Made by a program: the position numbers and the translations under genes
Source: Saprospiraceae bacterium
GTDB lineage: Bacteria; Bacteroidota; Bacteroidia; Chitinophagales; Saprospiraceae
NCBI GenBank assembly: GCA_020436935.1
Contig: JAGQWX010000006.1
Span: forward strand, 62,001 to 126,000
Direction of reading: 5' to 3'
DNA length: 64,000 nucleotides
Notes under the pieces: model-generated
What the model saw: the letters and a program-made list of their open reading frames with translations, nothing else
Database searches by the model: none
What the model was told of the DNA's origin: nothing
Shown: positions 1 through 9,048 of the stretch, in pieces
How positions within the stretch are numbered: the stretch's first letter is position 1
Layout: each line of letters opens with the position of its first letter

Positions 1-688
1 GTTGTGATGGACCCACTACTGCGAGTTCGTTTGGGATAATTTTTAGCTTCAGCGCCCTTATGCCAAAATGGGGATGCGGAGCATTGCAGGTGGTGATGAG
101 GGCATCCTTGTTGTAAAATATATCAGAACTGAGGGTCGAATCAGCGTCGGCATTCACGTACTTGGATTGGTCTCCCAAGAGAAAAAATTCTCCTTCCTGA
201 GTCCGCACCTGGTTGACGAATGCTTTTTTGGTTTTAAAGTTGAATGCCAGCTTATTGTACGCCGCTTCGGTCTCTCCACTTTTGAACTTGGGATATTCCT
301 CCGACCGTTTGTACTGACTGATGTCCACGTATGCGTAGGCCATATCCTTGTCAAAATCGACCATGACAGAGTCTCCGTCTATAGAGAAATCCTGGTATTT
401 AATATTTGCCTTACCATACAACCGGATCTGATTGAGGGTGATGGAGGTCCAGTTGCTGTCTGCTGCACCGTAGTTGACGGTCTCTGTCACTGCGTCTTTA
501 GAGATCTTTACTCCAAGTCCCTGATCCACAAAAGAAGAGTCATTCTTCAAAGAATCTGTGAAGGATATAATACGCAGGCTATCCGTTTGCGTTATGGTCT
601 GGATAGAATCAACAACCTGGGCTTGAACTTTTGTGCTAAAGTAAAAGGTCAAAATTAGCGTGAAAAATATGCAAATTGTTGATTTCAA
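1..688 (-). CDS. lptD: LptD-like LPS assembly outer-membrane protein, N-terminal part (runs off left edge)
   Basis: Reading the minus strand from a TTG at 688 gives an open frame to the window edge, about 229 residues. It opens with a clear Sec signal (hydrophobic run then KVQAQ), followed by DSLK-rich linker and blocks VTETVNYGAADS, NQIRLYGKANIKYQDF, FNFKTKKAFVNQVRTQEGE and TTCNAPHPHFGIRALKLKIIPN, which match the periplasmic OstA/LptA-like domain of the large Bacteroidota LptD proteins. LptD forms the outer-membrane barrel that inserts lipopolysaccharide. No ATG lies in frame upstream before a stop, so TTG is the best start. It is divergent from an amidase and an MCE gene, the usual company of this gene in the phylum. 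The beta-barrel part lies outside the window. Confidence 0.85.
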   Translation of the reverse strand, partial: MKSTICIFFTLILTFYFSTKVQAQVVDSIQTITQTDSLRIISFTDSLKNDSSFVDQGLGVKISKDAVTETVNYGAADSNWTSITLNQIRLYGKANIKYQDFSIDGDSVMVDFDKDMAYAYVDISQYKRSEEYPKFKSGETEAAYNKLAFNFKTKKAFVNQVRTQEGEFFLLGDQSKYVNADADSTLSSDIFYNKDALITTCNAPHPHFGIRALKLKIIPNELAVVGPSQ

Positions 689-714
689 ATAGAATACTTA
701 TTATAAAAATGTTT

Positions 715-722
715 TATATTTG
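715..722 (+). promoter_or_regulatory. -7 promoter box TATATTTG for the amidase gene
   Basis: TATATTTG matches the Bacteroidota sigma-A -7 consensus TAnnTTTG. A transcript would begin about 7 bases downstream, which places it before the ATG at 753 and argues against the upstream in-frame TTG at 720 as the start. No clear TTTG -33 box is seen. Confidence 0.5.
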
Positions 723-752
723 TCTTTTATTAAGAAAACGCAAAGGTCTCAA

Positions 753-1964
753 ATGCAAGCTAATTTTAAAACTTTATTTATAACGATTTTAATATTGCTT
801 TCGGCTACCATTTCTAATGCCACTGACATTAAAGATATGTTAAGTGATTTTGAGGAAGGAAGCAACGCCGAGCTGACCATCAAGCCATTGAAAAGCGGTG
901 AGATTACCAAAGTGGTGATTGATGCCGGCCACGGCGGACATGATGGAGGTTGCCATGGGAAAAAATTCAATGAGAAAGACCTGGCATTGAAGATGGCACT
1001 CAAACTGGGTGCAATGATCAGCGAGAATTTTCCCGACGTGGAGGTGATTTACACCAGAAAGACTGATGTATTCATTCCCTTACACGAGCGCATTGGACTG
1101 GCCAATAAAAAAGACGCTGATCTTTTTATTTCGATCCATTGCAATTGGATCTCGAATTCAAAAACCAGGGGCACAGAAACTTTTGTCATGGGACTACACA
1201 GGGCTGAAGACAACCTCGAGGTGGCAAAGAGAGAAAACTCATCGATACTGCTTGAATCAGACTTCGATAAAAATTATGAAGGCTACGACCCCAACTCTCC
1301 GGTAGGTCACATCATGCTGACCATGTACCAGGACGCATATTTATCACAAAGTATAGAATTTGCCTCACACGTCGAAGCGGCATTAAAAGCAAGAAATTAT
1401 ACCTCCAGCCGAGGAGTGAAACAGGCAGGGTTTGCAGTCTTGCGCAGAGCTACCATGCCCAGTGTATTGATTGAGACAGGATTTTTATCCAATGAGGACG
1501 AAGAAGCTTTTTTGTCCAGTGATGAAGGGCAGACTGAAGTGGCAATGAGCATCTTTAAGGCGTTTAAGACCATCAAAGAAAATAGCAGTAAGCTTCCAAA
1601 AAACTATGCTGCAGCACAGGAAACCAAACAAAAGCCAAGTCCAGAACCTGCCAGGACTACCGATGTTGTGCAAGCAAGTCCACAAAAGATTTCTTCTGCA
1701 GCAGCATCTGATGTTGAAAAATCTGTAACTGAAGTCACCAGCCAAAAATACAGGGTCCAGATTGCGGCCTTAAAGAGAGACATCAAAAGAGAGCTCGAAG
1801 GCAATAAAAAAATCACCCAGCTTGGTCAAGTCATCGTATTTCAGAAAGACGACCTGTTTAAATACCAGATTGGGGAATTTGACTCTTTGATTGCTGCATC
1901 CAAGGCCAAGGAACAACTGATCGCCCTTGGGTACACCAATGCCTTCCTTACTACCAACTATTAG
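753..1964 (+). CDS. N-acetylmuramoyl-L-alanine amidase with C-terminal SPOR domain
   Basis: About 403 residues. After a signal peptide (to about residue 25) comes an Amidase_3 domain: DAGHGGHDGG carries the first zinc histidine, NEKDL the metal-binding glutamate, SIHCNW a second histidine and LIETGFLSN the catalytic glutamate. The last 75 residues (from KYRVQIAAL) look like a SPOR peptidoglycan-binding domain, separated by a Ser/Pro/Gln-rich linker. The enzyme cuts the amide bond between MurNAc and the stem peptide during cell separation or wall turnover. The ATG at 753 is preferred because the promoter box covers the earlier TTG. It lies 168 bp upstream of the MCE gene, which has its own -7 box. 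Confidence 0.9.
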   Translation: MQANFKTLFITILILLSATISNATDIKDMLSDFEEGSNAELTIKPLKSGEITKVVIDAGHGGHDGGCHGKKFNEKDLALKMALKLGAMISENFPDVEVIYTRKTDVFIPLHERIGLANKKDADLFISIHCNWISNSKTRGTETFVMGLHRAEDNLEVAKRENSSILLESDFDKNYEGYDPNSPVGHIMLTMYQDAYLSQSIEFASHVEAALKARNYTSSRGVKQAGFAVLRRATMPSVLIETGFLSNEDEEAFLSSDEGQTEVAMSIFKAFKTIKENSSKLPKNYAAAQETKQKPSPEPARTTDVVQASPQKISSAAASDVEKSVTEVTSQKYRVQIAALKRDIKRELEGNKKITQLGQVIVFQKDDLFKYQIGEFDSLIAASKAKEQLIALGYTNAFLTTNY

Positions 1965-2093
1965 GCCCGTCAATCGCGAACATTTTCACTGATTCATACG
2001 TCAATATATCTGTCACACAGGTCGTTGACGTTTAATAGTCAGGTGGTCCGGCAGATTTGTATATATTTTAAATAAACAAATACGCCAGAATAC

Positions 2094-2101
2094 TACCTTT
2101 G
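2094..2101 (+). promoter_or_regulatory. -7 promoter box TACCTTTG for the MCE gene
   Basis: Perfect TAnnTTTG match 32 bases before the ATG at 2133. No convincing -33 box 19 bases upstream. Confidence 0.5.
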
Positions 2102-2132
2102 CGGTCTGTTTTATCATCAGAATAATTTCGGA

Positions 2133-3206
2133 ATGTCAAAAGAAGTCAAGCTAGGTATACTCGCAGCAGTGTCAATTTTTTTAGCTGTTTGGGGCTATAG
2201 ATACATCAAAGGACAAAATCTTTTTGAAGAAAACAATACCTACTACACATCCTTTCCGGATGTTACAGGCATTGGCGTGAGTACTGAAGTGACCCTCAAT
2301 GGTTATAAAATTGGTGCTATCCAGGCCATTTCCATCAATCCCCAGGATCCTAAGAAGATGGACATAGCTTTCAATATTGTAGGCAACTATAAGTTTCCCA
2401 AGGATACCAAAATATTGCTGAAGTCTTCAGGCATTGTTTCCGGCAAAATTTTGGCTGTTTCTTACGGCAAACCTTGTCAGTCTGATTGTGCCGAATCTGG
2501 TGCATATTTTGATGGAGTACCGGTAGGCCTTTTGGGTTCGATGGTTTCTCCCGAGGAAATCAGCAATTATGTGTCTTCTGCATCAGGAGAACTCAAAGAC
2601 CTGATCAACAACCTTGGTGCTGAAGGCGAGCCCGGTGCGGTCAATCACGCCATCAGACAGCTCGATGAGGTGATCACCAATCTCAATGCACTTACAGGCA
2701 ACCTCAATAAAATCGCAACTACTTCGTCCAATAATATCAGTGCGACGATGTCCAACCTCAACGCCATCACCAAAAACATCGCAGCAAACAACAACCAGAT
2801 CACTTCGATGCTGAACAATCTCAACAAAACCTCAGAAGAAATTTCCAAAATCAAATTGTCCAATTCTATGGACACCATCAATACCTTTGTAGTAGAATCT
2901 ACCAAAGCCGTAGAACTGCTTCAGAACACATTGACCTCCACCAACAAGTCGCTCAAAGAACTCGAAGGGGTAATGGGCAAACTCAACGACAAAAACAGCA
3001 CGGCAGGCAAGTTGCTCAACGACGATGCCTTGTACAAAGACCTTGACAAAACACTCGATAACCTGTCTTTGCTTTTGCAAGATTTCCGTCTCAATCCCAA
3101 GCGATACGTCAACATTTCTGTCTTTGGCAAAAACAGACCTTACACATATCCGGAAGGCGATCCTGCTCTTGATGCAGACATTTTGCTGGACAGTTTGAGG
3201 AATTAG
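2133..3206 (+). CDS. MCE/MlaD family lipid-transport protein
   Basis: 357 residues: one N-terminal membrane anchor (residues 7-25) with no cleavage site, then an MCE domain (about 35-115; TYYTSFPDVTGIGVSTEVTLNGYKIG is characteristic in style), then a long Asn/Leu-rich helical tail (about 150-310) with heptad-like repeats that probably forms the coiled-coil tunnel. By family, such proteins bind phospholipid between inner and outer membranes as the substrate-binding part of an Mla-type system. The matching MlaE/MlaF permease and ATPase are not next to it in this window. A hairpin terminator follows. Confidence 0.85.
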   Translation: MSKEVKLGILAAVSIFLAVWGYRYIKGQNLFEENNTYYTSFPDVTGIGVSTEVTLNGYKIGAIQAISINPQDPKKMDIAFNIVGNYKFPKDTKILLKSSGIVSGKILAVSYGKPCQSDCAESGAYFDGVPVGLLGSMVSPEEISNYVSSASGELKDLINNLGAEGEPGAVNHAIRQLDEVITNLNALTGNLNKIATTSSNNISATMSNLNAITKNIAANNNQITSMLNNLNKTSEEISKIKLSNSMDTINTFVVESTKAVELLQNTLTSTNKSLKELEGVMGKLNDKNSTAGKLLNDDALYKDLDKTLDNLSLLLQDFRLNPKRYVNISVFGKNRPYTYPEGDPALDADILLDSLRN

Positions 3207-3216
3207 AATAAGTCTT

Positions 3217-3243
3217 ACTTCTTATTTTGAAAAGAAGTTTTTT
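3217..3243 (+). terminator. Rho-independent terminator after the MCE gene
   Basis: ACTTCTT (3217-3223) pairs with AAGAAGT (3233-3239) and is followed by five T. It overlaps the promoter region of the following tRNA gene. Confidence 0.55.
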
Positions 3244-3255
3244 AGCGTAAATTTG
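3226..3255 (+). promoter_or_regulatory. Promoter of tRNA-Arg: TTTG-N18-TAAATTTG
   Basis: TTTG at 3226-3229 and TAAATTTG at 3248-3255 fit the Bacteroidota -33/-7 consensus with an 18-base spacer (19 is usual). The tRNA begins 15 bases after the -7 box. Confidence 0.6.
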
Positions 3256-3269
3256 CACACGATTTTCCA

Positions 3270-3341
3270 GGCCCTGTAGTTCAATGGATAGAATAGAAGT
3301 TTCCTAAACTTTAGATATGGGTTCGATCCCCGTCGGGGCTA
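3270..3341 (+). tRNA. tRNA-Arg (anticodon CCT)
   Basis: A 72-base cloverleaf can be folded by eye: 7-bp acceptor stem with a G:U first pair, D stem GTTC/GAAT, anticodon stem GAAGT/ACTTT with loop TTCCTAA (anticodon CCT, reads AGG), T stem ATGGG/CCCGT with loop TTCGATC, discriminator A. CCA is not encoded. A strong hairpin terminator follows directly. Confidence 0.9.
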
Positions 3342-3346
3342 CTGAT

Positions 3347-3381
3347 AAAAAGAGCGAAGGCTGTGAGTCTTCGCTCTTTTT
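3347..3381. terminator. Bidirectional terminator between tRNA-Arg and truC
   Basis: A 13-bp perfect stem (3347-3359 with 3369-3381) and a 9-base loop, A-rich on the left and ending in seven T on the right. It can end the tRNA transcript on plus and truC on minus, whose stop codon begins at the next base. Confidence 0.75.
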
Positions 3382-4065
3382 TTATGGCGTTTCTAATATC
3401 TTTTTGATCCGGTTGAATTCACCCCTTGGGCTAAAATCAATGCTGACCAGTTTCCCGCTGAAGGGATGGGTAAAGCTGAGGTTTTTGGCGTGGAGCAGCA
3501 TATCATTCAGCTGGAATTGATTCAGGAAAAAGCGATTTTGTTTGTTGCAACCGTGGGGGCGATCGCCCAGAATGGGGTGGAAAATGTGGGACATGTGTTT
3601 GCGCAGCTGGTGTTGCCTGCCTGTCTGAGGATAGAGTTCGACCAAGCTGTATCTAGAGGTAGGATGTTTTCCTGATGAAATGGGTATTTCGTATTGGGCA
3701 ATGCTTTTGCCAAGTGTCAGTGCTTCCTGGAGTTTTCCGCGGTCGTTTTCTATGGCGTAGTCGATTTCGAAGCTTTCGGGTGCCCAGCCGCGCACCAATG
3801 CGAGGTATGTCTTTTTTACGCTTCCCGCCATAAACATGTCGTTGAATGCCTTCTGACTTTCCTCATCCTTAGCCATGAGGAGCAGGCCCGCTGTTTTCCG
3901 GTCGAGTCTGTGGACAGGATAAACCTTCTGTCCTATCTGGTCCCTGAGCAGGGGCATCACGAGGGTCTCAGCCTGATAGTCGAGCTTCGTGCGATGGACA
4001 AAGTAGCCAGCCGGCTTATAGATGGCCAGAATGTGATCGTCTTCAAAAAGGATGTCAAATGTCAT
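3382..4065 (-). CDS. truC: TruC-like RluA-family tRNA pseudouridine synthase
   Basis: 227 residues. HRLDRKTAG in the first third holds the catalytic aspartate of the RluA family; no S4 domain precedes it. RQHQLRKH and the GDRPHGCNKQNRFF-type segment near the C terminus resemble E. coli TruC, which modifies U65 in certain tRNAs. The ATG at 4065 is preferred over a TTG one codon earlier. It starts 3 bases after the stop of the DUF389 gene on the same strand, so the two are likely co-transcribed. The specific target is inferred from family resemblance only. Confidence 0.8.
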   Translation of the reverse strand: MTFDILFEDDHILAIYKPAGYFVHRTKLDYQAETLVMPLLRDQIGQKVYPVHRLDRKTAGLLLMAKDEESQKAFNDMFMAGSVKKTYLALVRGWAPESFEIDYAIENDRGKLQEALTLGKSIAQYEIPISSGKHPTSRYSLVELYPQTGRQHQLRKHMSHIFHPILGDRPHGCNKQNRFFLNQFQLNDMLLHAKNLSFTHPFSGKLVSIDFSPRGEFNRIKKILETP

Positions 4066-4068
4066 CAA

Positions 4069-5373
4069 TTAATATTTGAGTGTGGTTACCATTAATGTGC
4101 TGTCCTTCAGGCGTATTTTGAGCCATTGACTGAGGCGATCTATTTCTTCTTCGCTGAGTTTGTTGGTTTCTTCGATGGTTGCAATTACCATGGATCGGAT
4201 GGTGTCACTGCCATTCATAAAGGCATGTCTTCCAAGAGACAGGCTCCCCAATTCCGGGAAAATGGCCCTTGCTTCTTCATACAAAACAGGGTCTTCTAGG
4301 CTGTGGTATTGGTCGAGCTCATCCTGATACGCTTTGATGGCGAGGTCTTTTTCATTCAGATTGATTTCGGCATTGTCCATCTCATTGAGGATGTCCTTTT
4401 TGAGCAGGTCCAGGTTTTGATCCTGCCTGAGCACAATCTCCGTATTGAACAAATCGTAATAGGCCAGTTTGTCATTCAGCGCATTGATTTCCTGCTCAGT
4501 AAATTTATGGCCATAACAGGCAAGGTCAATGGTATGGGGCTTGCTTTTGAAATCGAGTTTTTTGAAAATTATGGTTTCCCCGTCCAATTCATTGTTGATG
4601 AACTTATTGGCGTTGTCGATGAATTTTTGTTCTTTGTACAGCTGGAATGCAAACCAGATACTTGGAGTCATTACGATAAGTGTGATGGCGATGATCGACC
4701 ACCTGACCCTGGCTTGTTGCCGGGCGTCGACCTGAGATTTTGCCGGAAAGTTGAGGTACTTTACAATGGCGAAAGTCGACATGGCAATGAATACACAATT
4801 GATCGTATACAAAAACATAGCCCCAAAAAAGTATTTAAAATTTCCTGTGGCCAGTCCATAACCCGCTGTACAAAGCGGAGGCATGAGGGCAGTAGCAATG
4901 GCAACGCCTGGAATGGGGTTTCCTTTTTCCACTCTGGTTACTGCTATGACTCCCACAAGCCCACCGAAAAAGGCGATGAGCACATCGTATATTGTAGGGG
5001 AAGTCCTGTTGAGGATTTCTGATTGAGCTTGCTTGAATGGGCTCAGGTAAAAATAAACTGCGGAGACGATCAGCGAAGTCAGTGTGGCTACAAAAAGATT
5101 GCGCATCGATCGTTTCAAAAGTTCGAAATCATAGATGCCCAATGCAAAGCCACTGCCAAGGATGGGCCCCATGAGCGGAGAAATCAACATGGCCCCAATG
5201 ATTACAGCTGTAGAGTTGACATTTAAGCCAACAGATGCGACCAGGATGGCGCAGGCCAAAATCCAAAGGTTGGCCCCACGAAAACTGATGTTATTCCTGA
5301 CCGACTCCAGGATTTTTTCATTGTCATCCTGACCGATGTGCAGGTTGAAAATTTCTCTGAAAAACTGGTTCAT
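4069..5373 (-). CDS. DUF389 family multi-pass membrane protein
   Basis: 434 residues. Residues about 30-250 carry at least six hydrophobic segments with the family block NSTAVIIGAMLISPLMGPILG and a second GVAIATALMPPLCTAGYGLATG, typical of DUF389 (uncharacterised hydrophobic domain). The last 190 residues are soluble and helical, with a long acidic stretch near 330-380. The function of the family is not established. It is the first gene of a probable two-gene unit with truC. A 283-bp gap to the divergent ATPase gene holds its control region; no clean -7 box was found for this strand. Confidence 0.8.
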   Translation of the reverse strand: MNQFFREIFNLHIGQDDNEKILESVRNNISFRGANLWILACAILVASVGLNVNSTAVIIGAMLISPLMGPILGSGFALGIYDFELLKRSMRNLFVATLTSLIVSAVYFYLSPFKQAQSEILNRTSPTIYDVLIAFFGGLVGVIAVTRVEKGNPIPGVAIATALMPPLCTAGYGLATGNFKYFFGAMFLYTINCVFIAMSTFAIVKYLNFPAKSQVDARQQARVRWSIIAITLIVMTPSIWFAFQLYKEQKFIDNANKFINNELDGETIIFKKLDFKSKPHTIDLACYGHKFTEQEINALNDKLAYYDLFNTEIVLRQDQNLDLLKKDILNEMDNAEINLNEKDLAIKAYQDELDQYHSLEDPVLYEEARAIFPELGSLSLGRHAFMNGSDTIRSMVIATIEETNKLSEEEIDRLSQWLKIRLKDSTLMVTTLKY

Positions 5374-5618
5374 TATTTGCGGTTTAAAACGGCTTCTTAT
5401 GTGCTTTTGGCACCTTCAATAGCCTGTAAAAATGCATGAAATGTGTTCGGCGGGTAAGATATGCAAATTATATTTAATGGATTGTGTTCATGGATTTCGT
5501 TGTTCGGCTTGATAATTTCAAATCACTTGTGACCATAGTTAAGCTGTAAATTTTGATCTTTTACACAAAGGAAGGTGCGCAATTCTCATTCCGGCTAGTA
5601 TATCTCTATGTCTTAGTT

Positions 5619-5626
5619 TATATTTG
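5619..5626 (+). promoter_or_regulatory. -7 promoter box TATATTTG for the LolD-like gene
   Basis: Perfect TAnnTTTG. It overlaps an in-frame TTG at 5624, so translation more likely starts at the ATG at 5657. Confidence 0.5.
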
Positions 5627-5656
5627 TCCTTCTTCTGCACAAGCAGGCAAAAGTAT

Positions 5657-6316
5657 ATGATAGAAGCTAAGGGTATAATAAAATCTTATGGCAATCTCCA
5701 GGTGCTGAAAGGCGTAGATCTGGAAATAGAACAAGGTAAGATCGTGTCGATTCTCGGAAAAAGTGGAGCTGGTAAAAGCACACTTCTGCACATATTGGGT
5801 ACCTTGGATAAGCCCGATGGTGGTGTATTGACCATTGGCAATACCAAAGTCTCAGAAATGTCAGAAAGGCAGTTGGCGGGTTTTAGGAATGTCAACCTGG
5901 GTTTTGTTTTTCAGTTTCATCACCTTTTGGACGAATTCACAGCGCTGGAAAATGTTTGTATCCCGGCTTATATCGGAAAAAATGACGAAAAGAAGACCCA
6001 AACCAGGGCAAAAGAACTCCTTTCTTATCTGGGATTGGGTGACCGGATGGAACACAAACCCACACAGCTGTCAGGAGGAGAACAACAACGCGTTGCTGTA
6101 GCCAGGGCATTGATCAATACTCCACAGGTAGTCCTCGCAGACGAACCCACCGGCAATCTGGACAATACCAATTCCAGAGAGATGCACGAACTATTCTTGC
6201 AATTGAAGAAAGATTTTAATCAAACTTTTGTCATAGTAACCCATAACGAAGAATTGGCAGAAATGAGTGACAAACGCTACTTTATGGTAGATGGTCGCAT
6301 TGACGCAGTCTCATAA
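5657..6316 (+). CDS. LolD/MacB-type ABC transporter ATPase
   Basis: 219 residues. Walker A is GKSGAGKST (about residues 36-44), the signature is [15 protein letters not shown], Walker B is [12 protein letters not shown] and the switch histidine is in VTHNEE. The sequence belongs to the LolD/FtsE/MacB group, and the Bacteroidota member is usually named LolD, which powers release of outer-membrane lipoproteins. No permease sits beside it; a LolC/E-type permease occurs about 10 kb away at 16227-17519. It runs into recN with a 14-base gap, suggesting co-transcription. Confidence 0.85.
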   Translation: MIEAKGIIKSYGNLQVLKGVDLEIEQGKIVSILGKSGAGKSTLLHILGTLDKPDGGVLTIGNTKVSEMSERQLAGFRNVNLGFVFQFHHLLDEFTALENVCIPAYIGKNDEKKTQTRAKELLSYLGLGDRMEHKPTQLSGGEQQRVAVARALINTPQVVLADEPTGNLDNTNSREMHELFLQLKKDFNQTFVIVTHNEELAEMSDKRYFMVDGRIDAVS

Positions 6317-6330
6317 CCCAAGTAAAAAAA

Positions 6331-7986
6331 ATGCTCAGGACCTTATACGTAAAAAATTATGCTTTGATGGACGAAGTAGAAATCAGCTTCGCACCCGGCC
6401 TCAACACCATCACCGGTGAAACAGGGGCAGGCAAATCCATTATGCTTGGTGCACTCGGTCTCGTCATGGGCAAAAGATCCGACGTCAAAGCGCTGGCAGA
6501 TGAGTCCTCAAAGTGTGTCGTAGAAGCAAAGTACGACGTAAAGAGTCTGAGCTTAAATGCATATTTTGAGCAGAACGACCTCGACTACAGTGATGAACTG
6601 ATCGTTAGGAGGGAGGTTTTACCCAGTGGAAAATCCAGGGCCTTCATCAACGATAGTCCGGTCACCTTGGATGTATTACAGGACTTGAGTGAAATATTGC
6701 TGGACATCCACCAACAATTTGATACCCTTGAATTGTACAAGGCCAGTTTCCAGATCAATGTATTGGATGCTTTGGCAGGTAATAAAGAATTGCTTGACGG
6801 CTACCACCGACTTTTGGGGTCTTATAAAGCACAGCAAAAAAAACTGGATACACTGGAAGCAGCCCAAAGTCAGGCGTCGAAAGAATATGACTTTGTAAAG
6901 TACCAACTCGAAGAGATCAAAGCGATCCAGCTAGAGGACGGAGAATATGAGCAGCTAGAAGAAGAGCTGGAAATTCTCCTGAGCGCTGAAGACATCAAGG
7001 CTACTGCTTCCGCCATCTTCAGAGCCGTCGATGCAGACGAACAATCTATCAGTGGTACGCTGGCAGACCTGATCAGACAAGCTCAGCACCTGGCGTCAAA
7101 AGACAAAAGGTTTGATCAACTGGGCAACCGCCTTGAATCGGTTCGGGAAGAGCTCAAAGACATTGCCGGAGAAGCAGAAGATATTTTTGAAAAAACAGAA
7201 TTTGACGAAGCAAGGATCAATTTCGTACAGGAAAGAATAGGCGTCATCCACAAGCTGCTGAAAAAACACCAGATGCAAAGTACGGAAGAACTTCTGCAAC
7301 TGGAGCAATCCTTGTCCCGAAAGTTGGGTGAGTTTGACAATCTGGATGAAGAAATCGCCGGCGTGAAAAAGGAGACAGCACGACTGTATGGGGAAGTTTT
7401 GGAGGTGGCAGGCCAATTGTCAGAACGTAGAAAAGCAATGGTACCTAAGCTGAGATCTTCTTTATTGACTATTCTTTCGGATCTCGCCATGCCTTCAGCA
7501 GATTTTGAAGTGAAGTTTACCCACCTGGAAGTGCCAGGAGAATATGGAACAGACCAGGCAGAATTTTACTTTTCAGCCAATAAGGGAGGAAAATTACAAG
7601 CCCTCAAACAGGTTGCATCCGGGGGTGAAACCTCTCGCTTTGCCCTTGCATTGAAGTCCATCATTGCCCACTCGATGGCATTGAGTACGATGTTGTTTGA
7701 CGAAATTGACACAGGTGTGTCGGGAGAAGTCGCCCACAAAATGGGTTTGATACTGAAAAATATGAGTACTTCGCGGCAAATCATCACCATCACCCATTCT
7801 CCTCAGATAGCTTCAAAAGGAGAGCATCATCTTTTTGTGTATAAAGAAGAAGGCGTAGAGAAAACGAGTTCGAAAATTAAAGTCTTGAATCGGGAAGAAC
7901 GTATCCTTGAGATTGCCAAGATGATGAGCGGCGACAAGCCCGGAGAGGCGGCAATGGAAAATGCCAGAGTTCTGTTACAAGGCTAA
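6331..7986 (+). CDS. recN: DNA repair protein RecN
   Basis: 551 residues, the normal length. An SMC-like ATPase head is split between the ends: Walker A GETGAGKSIM near residue 30, signature and Walker B in QVASGGETSRFALALKS and TMLFDEIDTGVSGEVA near 430-465, then ITHSPQIAS. Between them lies a long coiled coil (about 150-390). RecN is a cohesin-like factor that holds broken DNA ends or sister duplexes during double-strand break repair. The ATG follows the LolD-like stop by 14 bases. The downstream gene is convergent, 16 bases away. Confidence 0.95.
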   Translation: MLRTLYVKNYALMDEVEISFAPGLNTITGETGAGKSIMLGALGLVMGKRSDVKALADESSKCVVEAKYDVKSLSLNAYFEQNDLDYSDELIVRREVLPSGKSRAFINDSPVTLDVLQDLSEILLDIHQQFDTLELYKASFQINVLDALAGNKELLDGYHRLLGSYKAQQKKLDTLEAAQSQASKEYDFVKYQLEEIKAIQLEDGEYEQLEEELEILLSAEDIKATASAIFRAVDADEQSISGTLADLIRQAQHLASKDKRFDQLGNRLESVREELKDIAGEAEDIFEKTEFDEARINFVQERIGVIHKLLKKHQMQSTEELLQLEQSLSRKLGEFDNLDEEIAGVKKETARLYGEVLEVAGQLSERRKAMVPKLRSSLLTILSDLAMPSADFEVKFTHLEVPGEYGTDQAEFYFSANKGGKLQALKQVASGGETSRFALALKSIIAHSMALSTMLFDEIDTGVSGEVAHKMGLILKNMSTSRQIITITHSPQIASKGEHHLFVYKEEGVEKTSSKIKVLNREERILEIAKMMSGDKPGEAAMENARVLLQG

Positions 7987-8002
7987 ACGTTTTAAAATAT
8001 TA

Positions 8003-8800
8003 CTATAAGACGTATTCAGTGCCTGCGTACGAATAGATGTGACCCGAAATATTGGGTACCGACTTGACAGCATAAACAAAAGGTTCAAGGTTGATGCCCT
8101 TTAGCTTGAAAGCAAAACTTACAAACTTGCCTGTCGCGTTGAGTGAATTGAGGTTTACCTTATTGTTGATCACTTTAAAATAGGTATAATCCCCATTTTG
8201 GAAACTGAAAGTTTGATCTTCATATTGGTTAAGCAGCTGATCTATTTTCTTGAATACTTCTTCAGGGTTGGTTTCACCGGGTTTTATTTCTATGTATCCC
8301 CAATACATACCCGGAACAATCCTGCGCACAACATTATTTCTGGAAAAAAAGCCTTTTTGTGACTCCATATTCAGAGCATATTCTTCATTGACCTTATTGA
8401 CCACGCCCCCTAATTTACCAGCTCCGGTTATGGATATAAAAAAGCTCTGGTAAGCTGGTTCCATTTGTAAAGGCAAATTGATCCTTGGTTTGGATTTTCC
8501 TTCTTCGCAACTTCCCCCATTGTATCCAAATCCTTCAATGACTATTTCAGCAATGGTGGCCCACGAAAAAACTTTGTTCTTGATGATGGCATTCGAACAG
8601 TTGACTTCATCTGTTGTCCAAATGTCAATAGAAGGCATTCCTCCATTAGGTGTAAGTGTCTGTGTCAGCTCAAGACTAAGCCCTGTATCTATGTTGAGTA
8701 CAGCCAATGGATCTTCCTGCTTTTCACAAGCAGGCACCAAAATGCCCAGCAATACGACAAATAGAATGCTGCGAGTGATATTTTTAATATCCCGATTCAT
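8003..8800 (-). CDS. Uncharacterised secreted lipoprotein
   Basis: 265 residues from the ATG at 8800. The N terminus is a lipoprotein signal: hydrophobic run then LVPAC, with lipidated cysteine near residue 25. The mature protein has predicted beta-type composition and three further cysteines (DEVNCSNA, GGSCEEGK and around the lipid Cys). I do not recognise a family. An in-frame ATG 27 bases earlier would add nine polar residues in front of the signal, so the later start was chosen. It converges on recN and is divergent from the helicase gene 249 bp away. Confidence 0.6.
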   Translation of the reverse strand: MNRDIKNITRSILFVVLLGILVPACEKQEDPLAVLNIDTGLSLELTQTLTPNGGMPSIDIWTTDEVNCSNAIIKNKVFSWATIAEIVIEGFGYNGGSCEEGKSKPRINLPLQMEPAYQSFFISITGAGKLGGVVNKVNEEYALNMESQKGFFSRNNVVRRIVPGMYWGYIEIKPGETNPEEVFKKIDQLLNQYEDQTFSFQNGDYTYFKVINNKVNLNSLNATGKFVSFAFKLKGINLEPFVYAVKSVPNISGHIYSYAGTEYVL

Positions 8801-9026
8801 ATGGCAATAACGCCTGAATGAGCTCATTACGCTGCCTGTATAATTTTAAAAATTTTGCAACGATAATATTTTAAAGGTAAAATCGGAAGTAAAATAAGTT
8901 TGCATACATAAACAAGTGTATTAATTCTTTGTTTTCTCGGATTCGCTATATTTTATATGGTTGTTGAGAATGAATTATTTTCTAAAATGTAATAGAAACT
9001 TGAATATGTAAAGTCTTCATAATAAC

Positions 9027-9034
9027 TACCTTTG
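9027..9034 (+). promoter_or_regulatory. -7 promoter box TACCTTTG for the DEAD-box helicase
   Basis: Perfect TAnnTTTG ending 14 bases before the ATG, which allows a very short leader. Confidence 0.5.
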
Positions 9035-9048
9035 CACAAAAATAATTT

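Noticed and set aside
68-658. Long open frame on plus at the left edge
   Set aside because: It is the antisense shadow of the LptD-like gene, whose minus-strand translation has a signal peptide and family motifs.
4303-5022. 239-residue plus frame opposite the DUF389 gene
   Set aside because: Antisense to a gene with clear membrane topology and family blocks.
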